Origin: Pseudomonadota bacterium
GTDB taxonomy: Bacteria; Pseudomonadota; Alphaproteobacteria; Sphingomonadales; Sphingomonadaceae
Direction: 5' to 3'
Assembly (NCBI GenBank): GCA_020160755.1
Contig: JAIUPN010000001.1
Span: 682,001 to 746,000, forward strand
Length of the DNA: 64,000 nt
The translations under genes and the position numbers were made by a program. Below, one piece after another: positions 33,021 to 42,162 of this stretch; positions within the stretch are counted from its first letter, which is position 1, and each line of letters opens with the position of its first letter. A model generated the notes under the pieces. The model did not search any database. It was given only the letters and a program-made list of their open reading frames with translations, and was not told the DNA's origin.

Positions 33021-33866
33021 ATGAATTTCAAGCGCACCAAGCCTTTCCTACTCGCCACCGCCGGTTCGACGGTCGACGGCCGCACGATCGACGAAAACAT
33101 GATCAAGGAAATGGCGAAGAGCTATGACCCCAAAACCTATGGGGCGCGGCTGAATATCGAACATATCCGCGGCGTTTCGGGCGAAAAGCCTTTCCGCGCT
33201 TATGGCGATGTCGCCGAACTTTCGACCGGCGAGGTCGACGTCAACTTCAATGGAACGATCGAAAAGCGCCTTGGCCTCTTCGGTGCCTTCGACGTTACCG
33301 AAGACGCCCAGGCTCTGAACGCTGCCCAGCAGAAGGTCTTCCCGTCGATCGAGATCGAACCGAACTTCGCCGGCAAGGGCTTCGCCTATTTGATGGGCTG
33401 CGCCATGACCGACAGCCCGGCGTCGATTGCCACTGATCGCCTTGCGTTCAACATCACCCGTCCCGGCGCGCTGGTCTTCAGCCGAGACGAAGGAGCGCTC
33501 CTCGAGTTCGCCGACGACAAGGGCGATGTGACCCCCGAAGGCGGCAATTTTCTTACGGCCCTGACCGGCATCCTCGACAAGTTCGGCGCTAATTTCGGCA
33601 AGAAGGAAGATCCACAGCCGGTGCAGCAGCCCGCAGTTGTCCCGGGCGCCATCGACATGACGGCGCTGACCGGCCTGTTCACCGACATGGGCAAAGCTTT
33701 CCAGGGCACCATCACCGCCCAGACGAACGCAGTGCGCAGCGAGATCGACCGGATTGATCTGAAGGTGACGAACCTGGCGAAGGATGTCGAAACGACCCCG
33801 GCAGGCGGGCAGCCCACCCGCCCGCTCGCGAACGGCAACGCCAACTTCACCAAAACCGCCTTCTGA
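33021..33866 (+). CDS. O: Capsid scaffolding protease, P2 gpO type
   Basis: A 281-residue GPO-family protein that acts as internal scaffold and maturation protease. The protease part is at the N-terminus (LATAGSTVDGRTIDENMIKEMAKSYDPKTYGARLNIEHIRG, with the candidate catalytic His; CAMTDSPASIATDRLAF with the candidate Ser), and the C-terminal third (from about residue 175) is the helical scaffold, with ITAQTNAVRSEIDRIDLKVTNLAKDVE as likely coiled coil. First gene of the rightward head operon, before the major capsid gene, as in P2. Confidence 0.92.
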   Translation: MNFKRTKPFLLATAGSTVDGRTIDENMIKEMAKSYDPKTYGARLNIEHIRGVSGEKPFRAYGDVAELSTGEVDVNFNGTIEKRLGLFGAFDVTEDAQALNAAQQKVFPSIEIEPNFAGKGFAYLMGCAMTDSPASIATDRLAFNITRPGALVFSRDEGALLEFADDKGDVTPEGGNFLTALTGILDKFGANFGKKEDPQPVQQPAVVPGAIDMTALTGLFTDMGKAFQGTITAQTNAVRSEIDRIDLKVTNLAKDVETTPAGGQPTRPLANGNANFTKTAF

Positions 33867-33914
33867 CCGCCGCCCGAACCCGCGCACAGCAACCGACGCC
33901 AAGGAATCTTTTCG

Positions 33915-35039
33915 ATGCACAGCCAGACCCGTACCCTCTTCGCCGCCTATGTGTCCCAGATCGCGCTGGTCAACGGCCTTACCGCTGACGCGGCGCAGAC
34001 CAAATTCGCCGTCGCACCCACCGTCGAGCAAAAGCTCGAGGAAGCCATTCAGGAAAGCAGCGAATTCCTGCAGGCGATCGAAGTCGTTCCTGTCATCCAG
34101 CAGGTCGGCCAGAAGGTCGGCTTGGGAACCACGCGCACGCTCGCCGGTCGCCGCGACACCGCCGCCGGCAACGCCCGCAATCCGACCGATCCGACCGATA
34201 CGGCCGACCGCGGGCAGTATTTCTGCAAGCAGACCAACTTCGACTATGCGATCCCCTATGCGAAGATCGACGCCTGGCGTCACAAGCCGGACTTTCAGAC
34301 GATCCTCGCTACCTCGATCGCCAAGCAGCAGGGTCGCGACCGCATCATGATCGGCTGGCACGGCACATCTGCAGCCGTTCAGACCGACCGCGTTGCCAAC
34401 CCGCTATTGCAGGACGTCAACGAAGGCTGGCTGCACAAGATCCGGACCAACGCGCCGGAACAGGTGCTCGATGATGGCGATCTGACCGTCTTCAACAACG
34501 GGGCCAACAACCCGGGATTGAAGAAGATCTACGTCAAGGCCGGTGTCGACCTCTACGATCACGAAAATGTGGCGACGAAAACGACCGCAAAGGCAGATTA
34601 CAGCTCGCTGGAAGCGCTGGTCCTCGACGCGAAATCGATGATCCCCGAACATCGCCGCAACGATCCCGACCTTGTCGTGATCATCGGGCAGGATCTGCTC
34701 GACGACAAATATTTCACGATCGCGCAGAAGACGGGCGCGACGGCAACTGAAGTCGAAGCGACCGATCGCATCCTGCGCTCGGAAAAGAAGATCGGCGGCC
34801 TTCCGGCGGTCAGCGTACCCTTCTTCCCGGCCAATGGCATCCTGATCACGACCCTGAAAAATCTGGCGATCTACGTCCAGGAGGGCAGCCGCCGCCGCCT
34901 GCTGAAGGATGAGCCCAAGCTCGACCAGGTCGAAAACTACGAAAGCGTCAACGAGGCTTACGTGGTCGAGGACTACGATATCGTCGTGCTGGTCGAGAAC
35001 ATCGCCATTGGCGAAGCACCCGCACGCCCTGCCCCATAA
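33915..35039 (+). CDS. N: Major capsid protein, P2 gpN type
   Basis: A 374-residue major capsid protein, HK97 fold as in P2 gpN. Recognised by LFAAYVSQIALVNGL, followed by AVAPTVEQKLEEAIQESSEFLQAIEVVPV, by RIMIGWHGTSAA (GWHG is characteristic of the family) and the end EAYVVEDYDIVVLVENI. The first 30 or so residues are expected to be removed by gpO. Ribosome site CAAGGAA lies upstream. Confidence 0.93.
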   Translation: MHSQTRTLFAAYVSQIALVNGLTADAAQTKFAVAPTVEQKLEEAIQESSEFLQAIEVVPVIQQVGQKVGLGTTRTLAGRRDTAAGNARNPTDPTDTADRGQYFCKQTNFDYAIPYAKIDAWRHKPDFQTILATSIAKQQGRDRIMIGWHGTSAAVQTDRVANPLLQDVNEGWLHKIRTNAPEQVLDDGDLTVFNNGANNPGLKKIYVKAGVDLYDHENVATKTTAKADYSSLEALVLDAKSMIPEHRRNDPDLVVIIGQDLLDDKYFTIAQKTGATATEVEATDRILRSEKKIGGLPAVSVPFFPANGILITTLKNLAIYVQEGSRRRLLKDEPKLDQVENYESVNEAYVVEDYDIVVLVENIAIGEAPARPAP

Positions 35040-35156
35040 CACCCAGAGAGGGCGCTTGACGCCGGGGCGGCTGTGACGGGCCAAACCGGGGAAGCCCGCG
35101 CGAAAGAGGCGACGGACGTCACGCCGTCGCCTCACCCTTCGAAAGGAGCCCCGCTC

Positions 35157-35906
35157 ATGACCAGCCTTGCCAAACGCCGCCGCGAACAAGTCCTCGCCGC
35201 CCGCGCCGCTGCCGCCGCAGGCGCGCCCGTCGCAGGCGTAGCCCAGCCGATGGCCGAAGAAGATCCCGGCAGCACCGAGTATCGCACCCTCCTCGCGGTC
35301 CTGCACGAAGATCTGCGCCAGCTCGGCGAAACTCAATCGGTCACCGCCCGCAACCCGTTGAAGGCCGAAATGGCCGTTAAATATCACGCGTGGATCCTTG
35401 GCGCGCTCGAGGCCGGCGAAGCTGGCAATGCCGCCCAGGACGAGATCGTCACCACCAACATGATCTGGGCGATCGACTATCGCGACATCGACACGGCGCT
35501 GGCTCTCGGCGCGCATGTCCTGACGCACGGCCTCACCCTGCCCGAACGCTACAATCGCACCCCGGCGTGCCTGATCGCCGAAGAAATCGCCACCGTCGCC
35601 ATGGCCGAACCCGGCGCCGTCACGCTCGAGCAGCTGCAGCGCGTCGCCGCACTGACCGAAGAGCGCGACATGCCCGACCAGGCGCGCGCCAAATTGTTAA
35701 AGGCACTGGGTCGCGCCAGCGCCGCGTCCGCCGCCGCGTTCGACCCTCAGGCCGACAATGCGGTGGCGGGCGGCAAGGCCGCGCTGCTCGAGGCCGCGAT
35801 CGGCGCCTTCGGCGAGGCGATCCGGCTGCACAAGGATTGCGGCGCAAAGACCGATTTGCGGAACGCGGAAGGCGAGCTGAAGAAGCTCGCGCCGCCCGCC
35901 ACGTAA
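35157..35906 (+). CDS. M: Terminase small (endonuclease) subunit, P2 gpM type
   Basis: A 249-residue gpM-like protein. The start MTSLAKRRREQVLAARAAAAA is basic and Ala-rich as in gpM, and the core FLHEDLRQL-like segment reads LLAVLHEDLRQLGETQSVTARNPLKAEMAVKYHAWILGALEAG, followed by DEIVTTNMIWAIDYRDIDTALALGAHVL. The ATG at 35157 with GAAAGGAG upstream is chosen over a longer open frame from 35073. It works with gpP to recognise and cut cos. Confidence 0.9.
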   Translation: MTSLAKRRREQVLAARAAAAAGAPVAGVAQPMAEEDPGSTEYRTLLAVLHEDLRQLGETQSVTARNPLKAEMAVKYHAWILGALEAGEAGNAAQDEIVTTNMIWAIDYRDIDTALALGAHVLTHGLTLPERYNRTPACLIAEEIATVAMAEPGAVTLEQLQRVAALTEERDMPDQARAKLLKALGRASAASAAAFDPQADNAVAGGKAALLEAAIGAFGEAIRLHKDCGAKTDLRNAEGELKKLAPPAT

Positions 35907-36014
35907 CCAGCTCGCCGCACGGCGCTCGGGGGGCGGTGAGGGTTCGGCATGCCTGTCATGGGCACTGTGTCGCACCCGATCCCCACCCCCCGTAAAAACG
36001 AAAGGAGGCCAAAG

Positions 36015-36512
36015 ATGAGCGATTTGATTTCGACCCCGCCGTCGCCCGCCTCCCCTGCCGACAGCCAGGTCGTTGCCGATGGCTGGTTCCCGCCGATCAA
36101 ATGCAACGACGTGCGCGACGCCCTGCGCCTGGGCGAAGGTGTCGTTCCGCATGTACGCCTGGTCGCCGCGATCAAGGGCGCCATGCTTCAGGCCTTCCGC
36201 CAGCTGTCCGACTGGCGATCGGCGCACGCCGACATGGGCATCGCCCAACTCGCGGATGTTCCGGACGATATTACACTCGACGGCGAGCCGCGCGCAGTCG
36301 AGCTGTGGAACCGCATCATCCGCTATTACGCCGGCGCCGAACTGGCCGACGGATATCGCGACCTGGTCGCCGCCGATCAGCAGTCGCAGCGCAACGATGA
36401 AAAGCGGATCTCCGCCGACGATTATCGCCGCATGGCGCACCACGCCGTTGCGGATCTGCGCTCGATCGGCGTCGACACGCCCGTCCAGCGCAATCATGCG
36501 GAGCTGATCTGA
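36015..36512 (+). CDS. L: Head completion/stabilisation protein, P2 gpL type
   Basis: A 165-residue protein matching gpL by position and by WFPPIKCNDVRDALRLGEGVVPHVRLVAAIKGAMLQAFRQLSDWR and VELWNRIIRYYAGAELADGYRDLVAAD. It connects the filled head with the tail. The start follows AAAGGAGG. Its stop overlaps the next start (TGATG). Confidence 0.87.
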   Translation: MSDLISTPPSPASPADSQVVADGWFPPIKCNDVRDALRLGEGVVPHVRLVAAIKGAMLQAFRQLSDWRSAHADMGIAQLADVPDDITLDGEPRAVELWNRIIRYYAGAELADGYRDLVAADQQSQRNDEKRISADDYRRMAHHAVADLRSIGVDTPVQRNHAELI

Positions 36513-36721
36513 TGCAGGCCGTCGCCCAGGCCGGCGAGACGCTGGACGCCATCTGCTGGCGGATGCTCGGCACCACCGCGGGCATCACCGAACAATCATT
36601 GGAGCTCAACCGCGGACTCGCCGCGCTGGGCCCGCGGCTGCCCGAGGGCACGATCGTCGAACTTCCCGAAATCGGCGAGGCCGCGCGGCCACAGCGGGAA
36701 ACGGTCCAGCTGTGGGACTGA
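36512..36721 (+). CDS. X: Tail protein X (LysM-like), P2 gpX type
   Basis: A 69-residue protein: VAQAGETLDAICWRMLGTTAGITEQSLELNRGLAALGPRLPEGTIVELPE, a short LysM-like fold as in gpX, followed by a tail ending in a tryptophan and Asp. It overlaps the end of gpL by one base, the normal P2 arrangement. Confidence 0.9.
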   Translation: MQAVAQAGETLDAICWRMLGTTAGITEQSLELNRGLAALGPRLPEGTIVELPEIGEAARPQRETVQLWD

Positions 36722-36737
36722 CCAAAGGAGCAAGACC

Positions 36738-37175
36738 ATGCGCAGCGTGCCTGCCCGCGGGGGAAACGAAACGATGAAACTGGATCCATTCTATCTGCTC
36801 GGCGCCTACGGCGTCGCCGGCGTTGCGGCGGTCGACCGGAACCCTGCCTATGCGCTCGAATTCATGTTCGCGCTCATCACCGGCGGATTGGTCGCCTTGT
36901 GCTTTTCGCTGCTGAAGTCGCGCCAGCGCAAGGCGGACGGAATCGACACGTCATTGTGGGCGATGGTCGCTCTGTTCGGATCGACCGGCTTTGCGTTCGT
37001 ACTCGCCCCCGCGCTCGACGGCCGCGTCATCCCGCTGGTCGGTATCACGCTGACCCCGCCGCTCGCCGCGTTCCTGATCGCGGTCGGCGGCACGCCTTTT
37101 ATCGAATGGCTACTGACCGGCGAGGCGTTCGGATTGTTCCGGCGCTGGATCGAAAAGCGGGAGAAGGACGCGTGA
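36738..37175 (+). CDS. Putative holin / phage membrane protein
   Basis: A 145-residue protein with three likely membrane helices: YALEFMFALITGGLVALCFSLL, SLWAMVALFGSTGFAFVLAPAL and TLTPPLAAFLIAVGGTPFIEWLL. Position right before lysozyme and after gpX is that of the holin gene in P2-like phages, so it probably makes the hole that releases the lysozyme. The ATG at 36738 has AAAGGAG seven bases upstream; a second ATG at 36774 is possible and could give a dual-start holin. It ends overlapping the lysozyme GTG (GTGA). Confidence 0.7.
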   Translation: MRSVPARGGNETMKLDPFYLLGAYGVAGVAAVDRNPAYALEFMFALITGGLVALCFSLLKSRQRKADGIDTSLWAMVALFGSTGFAFVLAPALDGRVIPLVGITLTPPLAAFLIAVGGTPFIEWLLTGEAFGLFRRWIEKREKDA

Positions 37176-37927
37176 AACAGCAATATGCCGACAGCATCGC
37201 GGCCGTCATCCGCCCGCTCGCGCCGGGCGCCCGGCTGGTCGACGCCGACGTCACGCTGATCGACCAGCTCGCGGCGCAATGGGACGCACGGCGACCGAAA
37301 ACGCCACCGCCGTCGACGCCATCGCCGACGCTGGTCACCGAACCTATCGACACGATCCGCCTGACCCCGCGCACCGCGGCGGAGCTGGTCGGCCATGAAG
37401 CGATCGTGCTGGAATGGTATCTCGACAGCGAGAATGTTGGTACCTGGGGCATCGGCGTCACCAACCGCAGCGGCCATAGCGTCGACCGCTACAAGGATAA
37501 GCCGCAAACGGTCGGCCACTGCCTCGAGATCTATATCTGGCTGCTCAACAACAATTACATCCCCGACGTCCGCAAGGCGTTCGCGGGATGCAAGCTGACC
37601 GAGGCGCAGTTCGCCGCCGCCTTGTCGTTCCACTACAACACCGGCGCGATCCTGCGCACCGACTGGGTCCAGCTGTTCAAGGCCGACAAGCGTGACGCCG
37701 CCCGCGACTTCCTCGAAACCCATTATCTCAACAGCGGTGACCTGACCGAAAGGCGCGCCAAGGAAGCCGAACTGTTCTTTGACGGCGTTTGGTCGGGCGA
37801 CGGCACCGCGCTGGTCGTTCCGGTCGCGAAGCCCTCTTACAAGCCGTCCTTCCGTAAGGCCGAACGGATCGAGGTCGCGGGCATGCTGCAAGGCCGGCTC
37901 GCCTCCCCCGCCACCAATCCCCGCTGA
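37172..37927 (+). CDS. Phage lysozyme (GH24 endolysin)
   Basis: A 251-residue muramidase. The active site follows the GH24 rule E-x8-D-x5-T in HEAIVLEWYLDSENVGTWGIGVT, with further family parts YIWLLNNNYIPDVRKAFAGCKLTEAQFAAALSFHYNTGAI. It cuts peptidoglycan between MurNAc and GlcNAc at lysis. About 70 residues precede the domain, with a Pro/Thr-rich linker RRPKTPPPSTPSPTL; no signal peptide is seen, so export depends on the holin. The GTG start at 37172 is coupled to the holin stop. Confidence 0.87.
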   Translation: MKQQYADSIAAVIRPLAPGARLVDADVTLIDQLAAQWDARRPKTPPPSTPSPTLVTEPIDTIRLTPRTAAELVGHEAIVLEWYLDSENVGTWGIGVTNRSGHSVDRYKDKPQTVGHCLEIYIWLLNNNYIPDVRKAFAGCKLTEAQFAAALSFHYNTGAILRTDWVQLFKADKRDAARDFLETHYLNSGDLTERRAKEAELFFDGVWSGDGTALVVPVAKPSYKPSFRKAERIEVAGMLQGRLASPATNPR

Positions 37928-37942
37928 TATCAGGAGTTTGCC

Positions 37943-38326
37943 ATGCGACTATTGAAGGGCTTCTACATCCTTGCCGCGCTATCGCTCTGCGCCTGCGCCC
38001 CTGTCCAGTCGGCGATCAGGGGCATGCCCGCGGCGCCCGTCGAACTTGCCGACAAGACAACGCTCGACGAACAGACGGCGCTGGGCCTTGAGCTGGCCTA
38101 TCAGGCGGCGGCGTTCGCGATCCTGACCGCCACCGACGCCGGGCTGATCCGGGGCGCAGCCGCGGAAGCCGTTGCGGCATGCGACCGCGCGGCGCACCGC
38201 GCCGTCGTCGCGCTCCGCCTTGCCTATGATGCTGGCAACGCCCGAAGCTATACCGACGCCGCGAAGATCGCTCGAAAGGCCGTGGCGGACCTGCTCGCGG
38301 CGCAAAGCGGGGAGTGCCTGGCATGA
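37943..38326 (+). CDS. Prophage lipoprotein in the lysis cassette
   Basis: A 127-residue protein with a lipoprotein signal: MRLLKGFYILAALSLCAC, lipobox LSLC at residues 13-16. The mature part is Ala-rich and helical with little sequence character. Being just after the lysozyme gene, it may be part of a spanin-like system that joins inner and outer membrane, but it does not resemble the known Rz/Rz1 pairs. Another option is a surface exclusion lipoprotein. Confidence 0.65.
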   Translation: MRLLKGFYILAALSLCACAPVQSAIRGMPAAPVELADKTTLDEQTALGLELAYQAAAFAILTATDAGLIRGAAAEAVAACDRAAHRAVVALRLAYDAGNARSYTDAAKIARKAVADLLAAQSGECLA

Positions 38327-38541
38327 TCGACTACGCCAAGCTGCTCGCCATCATCGAAACCGCTGGCAGGACCGGTCCGGCCTTCTTCGATCTCGCCGAA
38401 CTGGTGATCGCCACCTTCACCGGCGGAAAGCAGGAGGCGCAGGGAGAAGCGCTACGAGAAGCGCTTGCCGCCGCCCGTGCGCGGTCTGACGAACTGCACC
38501 AAGCTGTGCAAGACAAACTCGCCGGCGCTGCCGGTCAGTAA
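38323..38541 (+). CDS. Small helical protein in the lysis cassette
   Basis: A 72-residue protein, MIDYAKLLAIIETAGRTGP..., with one amphipathic or weakly hydrophobic N-terminal segment and a helical, coiled-coil-like C-terminal half (EALREALAAARARSDELHQAVQDKLAG). The ATG at 38323 overlaps the lipoprotein stop (ATGA) and has GGGGAG eight bases upstream. Coupling with the lipoprotein fits a shared role in lysis. Function unknown. Confidence 0.6.
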   Translation: MIDYAKLLAIIETAGRTGPAFFDLAELVIATFTGGKQEAQGEALREALAAARARSDELHQAVQDKLAGAAGQ

Positions 38542-38556
38542 AGGAGCGCGGCGCGC

Positions 38557-39054
38557 ATGAAGAAACCCGACCTATTGCGCGCCGCCCTCGTTGCGATCGA
38601 TCCCGAACTCGCCCGCGATCCGCATGCGCTGATCATGTGGGTCGACCAGGGCAGCATCGCGTCGCCGATGACGCCCAGCTTCAGCTTCGCCTACAGCTAC
38701 CAGCTCAACGTCCTGTTGATCGGCTATGGGCGCAAGCAGGCGCCGCTTGCGATCGCCATGCTCGACTGGCTGCGCGTCCAGCAGCCCGACCTGCTGCAGC
38801 CGAACAAGGCCGCCATCGCCTTCGAAGTCGATTTCATGGACAATGCTAGCGTCGACCTGCAATTCAAGCTGCAGCTGACCGAACAGGTCCGCACCGTGAA
38901 GCGCCCCGATGGCGGGTTCGACATGGAATTCCTTGCCGAACCCGACCCGCTGTTGACCGACGATCTCGGCATCGGGGGCAGCGATCCCGTCCCGCCGCTG
39001 GCAAGCATCTGGTTCAACGGCGAAAGGCTGATCCCCGACGCGCCGCTGCCATGA
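38557..39054 (+). CDS. R: Tail completion protein, P2 gpR type
   Basis: A 165-residue protein like gpR, which finishes the tail tip facing the head. Recognised by MKKPDLLRAALVAIDPELARDPHALIMWVDQGSI, YSYQLNVLLIGYG and LLQPNKAAIAFEVDFMDNASVDLQFKLQLTEQV. It overlaps gpS by four bases. Confidence 0.88.
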   Translation: MKKPDLLRAALVAIDPELARDPHALIMWVDQGSIASPMTPSFSFAYSYQLNVLLIGYGRKQAPLAIAMLDWLRVQQPDLLQPNKAAIAFEVDFMDNASVDLQFKLQLTEQVRTVKRPDGGFDMEFLAEPDPLLTDDLGIGGSDPVPPLASIWFNGERLIPDAPLP

Positions 39055-39512
39055 TCGAGCACAACCTAGACCGCCTTGAACCCTTTCTTTCGCGCATCGC
39101 CGCCGCGCTGTCGCCGCGCGAGCGTAGGGGCCTGTTGACCAAGATCGGGCAGTCGCTGCGCCGGTCGAACAGCGCGCGCATCGCCGCGAACGTCCAGCCC
39201 GATGGCACCGCGATGGCAGCGCGGCGCCCGCGCCCGGGCACCAGCAAGCGCGGCAAGATGTTCCGGCAGTTGCGCCAGGCGCGGATCCTGAAGGTACGCG
39301 CCACCCCCGACCAGGTCAGCATCGGCTTTGTCGGCCAGGCACAGCAGGTCGCGCAGGTCCATCATTTCGGGCAAGAGGATGAAGTCGGCCGCACCCGCGA
39401 CGGCCGCACCATTCGTGCCCGCTATATCGCTCGCGAGCTGCTCGGCTTTCATCCAGACGACGAAGGTCGGACATTCGAAGCGGTCGAAAAGCATCTTTCC
39501 CGCGGCACCTGA
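39051..39512 (+). CDS. S: Tail completion protein, P2 gpS type
   Basis: A 153-residue gpS-like virion morphogenesis protein. Typical parts: IGQSLRRSNSARIAANVQPDGTAMAARRP, KRGKMFRQLRQARILKVRATPDQVSIGF and ARYIARELLGFHPDDE. It works with gpR. Start overlaps the gpR stop (ATGA). An Ogr-type box follows directly, so this gene ends its operon. Confidence 0.88.
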   Translation: MIEHNLDRLEPFLSRIAAALSPRERRGLLTKIGQSLRRSNSARIAANVQPDGTAMAARRPRPGTSKRGKMFRQLRQARILKVRATPDQVSIGFVGQAQQVAQVHHFGQEDEVGRTRDGRTIRARYIARELLGFHPDDEGRTFEAVEKHLSRGT

Positions 39513-39522
39513 TCGCACGGAA

Positions 39523-39548
39523 CCCTTGTAAGGCCCGCCGATACAGGG
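39523..39548 (+). promoter_or_regulatory. Ogr-type late activator box 2
   Basis: TGT at 39527 and ACA at 39543, thirteen bases between, in CCCTTGTAAGGC...GATACAGGG. It lies 46 bases before the J gene, between the head/lysis operon and the baseplate/fibre operon. Sequence outside the TGT/ACA core is also shared with the other two boxes. Confidence 0.72.
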
Positions 39549-39593
39549 CCGCCGCCTAGCGCGCGCGCGTGCCTTCGGCTTTCCCTGCCCGTC

Positions 39594-40502
39594 ATGCCGC
39601 CAATCTCGTCCATCGCAACGTCGCCCGCCATCGACCTGTCGGAACTGCCGCCTCCCGTCCTGGTGCCGCAGCCCGATTTCGAGGCTCGCCTCGCCGCCAA
39701 GATCGCGCGCCTGATCGTCAGCATGCCCGAATTCGACGCGCTGGTTGAAAGCGACCCCGCGATGAAGTTGCTCGAGGCTGACAGCTATGATGAGCTGCTG
39801 ATCGCCCAGCAGTGCAACGACGCCGCGCGCCAGATGCTGCTGGCCTTTGCGACCGGCGCCAACCTGGACAATCTCGGTGCGCTCTATGGTGTCGCACGTC
39901 TGGAAATTACCCCGGCGAATCCCGTGACCGGCGCGCCAGCCGTCATGGAAAGCGATACCGAGCTGCGCGGCCGTATCCTGCTGGCGCCCCACAGTTTCAG
40001 CGTGGCGGGGCCCGAGCTGGCCTACGTCTATTTCGCGAAATCGGCGAGCGGCGACGTTCTCGACGCGTCCGCCACGTCACCGACACCGGGGCAAGTCGTT
40101 GTTTCCGTCCTTTCGCGGACCGGCGATGGCAGCGCGCCAGGCGGCACGCTCGCCGCGGTGACGGCCATGTTGACGGCCGATGCGGTGCGGCCGCTAACCG
40201 ATGAAGTCATCGTCCAGTCGGCCGATGTCGTCGATTTCACGATCGCCGCCGACCTGTACCTCTATGCCGGACCAGATCCGACGCTGATCGAAACGACCGC
40301 CGAATCCTCGCTCAATGCCTATCTGGCGAAAGCGCGCCGCTTGGGCCGTGACATTCCCCGGTCGGCAATCATTGCCGCGTTGCACGTCGCCGGCGTCCAG
40401 CGCGTCGCGTTGACCAGCCCCGCCGTCGACCAGGTAATGACCCCGCTTCAGGCCGGATGGTGCACCGGGATCAATCTGAATTACGCCGGCGTCGCTGAAT
40501 GA
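39594..40502 (+). CDS. J: Baseplate assembly protein, P2 gpJ type
   Basis: A 302-residue gpJ-family baseplate wedge protein. Recognised by LIVSMPEFDALVESDPAMKLLEADSYDELLIAQQCNDAARQMLLAFATGANLDNLGALYGV and by SPTPGQVVVSVLSRTGDG. No ribosome site is clear; the ATG at 39594 fits the family start MPPISSIATSPAIDLSELPPP. First gene of an operon controlled by box 2. Overlaps gpI by four bases. Confidence 0.9.
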   Translation: MPPISSIATSPAIDLSELPPPVLVPQPDFEARLAAKIARLIVSMPEFDALVESDPAMKLLEADSYDELLIAQQCNDAARQMLLAFATGANLDNLGALYGVARLEITPANPVTGAPAVMESDTELRGRILLAPHSFSVAGPELAYVYFAKSASGDVLDASATSPTPGQVVVSVLSRTGDGSAPGGTLAAVTAMLTADAVRPLTDEVIVQSADVVDFTIAADLYLYAGPDPTLIETTAESSLNAYLAKARRLGRDIPRSAIIAALHVAGVQRVALTSPAVDQVMTPLQAGWCTGINLNYAGVAE

Positions 40503-41155
40503 GCGCCCTGCCGCCCGAACTGCTCGAAAAGAGCATCCTGCCTCCAAACGCCACCGATGCGGAACGCGCGATCGAGGATGCGATGCGCGCCGACATCGAC
40601 CTGTCGGAGGTCGGCCACCTGTGGAACCCGGCAACCTGCCCCGCCAACATTCTCCCCATCCTCGCCTGGGGCTTTGCGATCTCCCGCTGGGATCCGAACT
40701 GGACAGAGGCCGAAAAGCGCGCCGCCGTGGCCGATGCGATCCCGTTCCATCGCCGCAAGGGCACGCGGGCGATCGTCCGCGAAGTGCTCGACCGCTTCAA
40801 TCCACTGCTGCAGATCGTCGAATGGTGGCAAATGAGCCCGCGCGGCGAGCCGCACACCTTCGAAGTCCGCGCCGCGGCGGCCGACATCCCCGCCAGCTTC
40901 CTGACCAGCGAGACCGCCGCCGCCATTATTCGCGACGTCGCGTCGGTCAAACCCGCCCGCAGCCATTTCACCTTCGTGCAGTCGCTCGAGGCCCAGGCGA
41001 CGGCCTGGGGCGTCGCCGCCGCCACCTCCGCGACCTTCAGCCGGACGCGGCTCGACGCGGCGCATGATCCGGATCCCTATTGGGACAGCCTTTTGCAGAC
41101 CGAAGATGGTGAGCCGATCGCCAACGAAGCCGGCGCCTTGTTGGAGACAAACTGA
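40499..41155 (+). CDS. I: Tail protein I, P2 gpI type
   Basis: A 218-residue baseplate wedge protein: LLPPNATDAERAIED-like start (reads SILPPNATDAERAIEDAM), then LWNPATCPANILPILAWGFAISRWDPNWTEAEKRAAVADAIPFHRRKGTRAIVREVLDRF, the clear gpI signature. It overlaps J and the fibre gene at both ends. Confidence 0.92.
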   Translation: MSALPPELLEKSILPPNATDAERAIEDAMRADIDLSEVGHLWNPATCPANILPILAWGFAISRWDPNWTEAEKRAAVADAIPFHRRKGTRAIVREVLDRFNPLLQIVEWWQMSPRGEPHTFEVRAAAADIPASFLTSETAAAIIRDVASVKPARSHFTFVQSLEAQATAWGVAAATSATFSRTRLDAAHDPDPYWDSLLQTEDGEPIANEAGALLETN

Positions 41156-42159
41156 TGGCCGCCTTGCCGATGATCATCACCGACGCGGGCTGGGACGCGA
41201 TCGTCGATGCCCAGAATGGCGGCACCGACGCTGTCGAGATTACCGAGCTGGGGTTGACTGCGACGCCGTTCGTGATGGCACCTACACTGACCGCCCTGCC
41301 CGGCGAGTTTCGGCGCATCGATACGGTTGCGGGTCAGGCGGTGTCAGAAAGCATCATCCATATCGTCGCCCATGACCCGGCGGCAATCGTCTACAATGTG
41401 ACCGGCTTCGGCCTCTTCGCGTCCGATGGCACCTTGATCGCGGTCTACAGCGCCGTCGCCGATCCGATCCTGTCCAAGGCGCAGCTGGCGACCAGCCTGT
41501 TCGCGCTCGACATTGCGTTCGGCAATGGCGTTGCGGCCGTGATCGAATTCGGCGACGCGCTGTTCCTCAATCCGCCGGCATCACACACGGTCGCCGGGGT
41601 CGCGAAGCTCGCCGACGACGCGACCGTCGATGCCGGCGACGATGACGAAACCATCATCACGCCCAAGCAGCTGGACCGGATGCTGAAGGCTTTGATGCCG
41701 CGCGGCATTGTCACCGAATGGTGGGGATCGCTGCCCGACATTCCCGTGGGCTGGCTGCTCTGCAACGGGGCCAACGGCACGCCCGACCTGCGCGACCGGT
41801 TCATCGTCGGCGCGGGCGGCGCCTATGACGTGGGCGATACGGGGGGCAGCGTCGAACATGGGCACCCGGGCAGCGCGGTCGCGGCTCATGTGCTGACCGA
41901 GGCCCAGATGCCAGGACATCGCCACCTGACCACCGTTGCGGCGGTCGGCAGCGGCGCATTGACCGCCGCGAATTCGATCTTCGAAGCCAGTAACAGCGGC
42001 GGCGACAGCGAATATTCCCTGGATGGCACCGTAGCAGAGCCGACGATCGGTCGGACCAGCAGCACGGGCGGCGGCGCGGCGCATGATCACGGCCTGACCA
42101 TCGACGCCGCCGACAGCAGGCCGCCCTACTTCGCCCTCGCCTTCATCATGAAAGCCTGA
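41155..42159 (+). CDS. Tail fibre with collar domain
   Basis: A 334-residue fibre protein. The N-terminal 150 residues match the gpH-type attachment part (MIITDAGWDAIVDAQNGGTDAVEITELGL, then FDVTGFG-like segments). A repeat DDETIITPKQLDRML follows, then a phage tail collar domain, IPVGWLLCNGANGTPDLRDRFIVGAGG, and a Gly/His-rich end with HDHGLTIDAADSRPPYFALAFIMKA. It determines host contact. It overlaps the stop of I by one base (TGATG). Confidence 0.87.
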   Translation: MAALPMIITDAGWDAIVDAQNGGTDAVEITELGLTATPFVMAPTLTALPGEFRRIDTVAGQAVSESIIHIVAHDPAAIVYNVTGFGLFASDGTLIAVYSAVADPILSKAQLATSLFALDIAFGNGVAAVIEFGDALFLNPPASHTVAGVAKLADDATVDAGDDDETIITPKQLDRMLKALMPRGIVTEWWGSLPDIPVGWLLCNGANGTPDLRDRFIVGAGGAYDVGDTGGSVEHGHPGSAVAAHVLTEAQMPGHRHLTTVAAVGSGALTAANSIFEASNSGGDSEYSLDGTVAEPTIGRTSSTGGGAAHDHGLTIDAADSRPPYFALAFIMKA

Positions 42160-42162
42160 CGC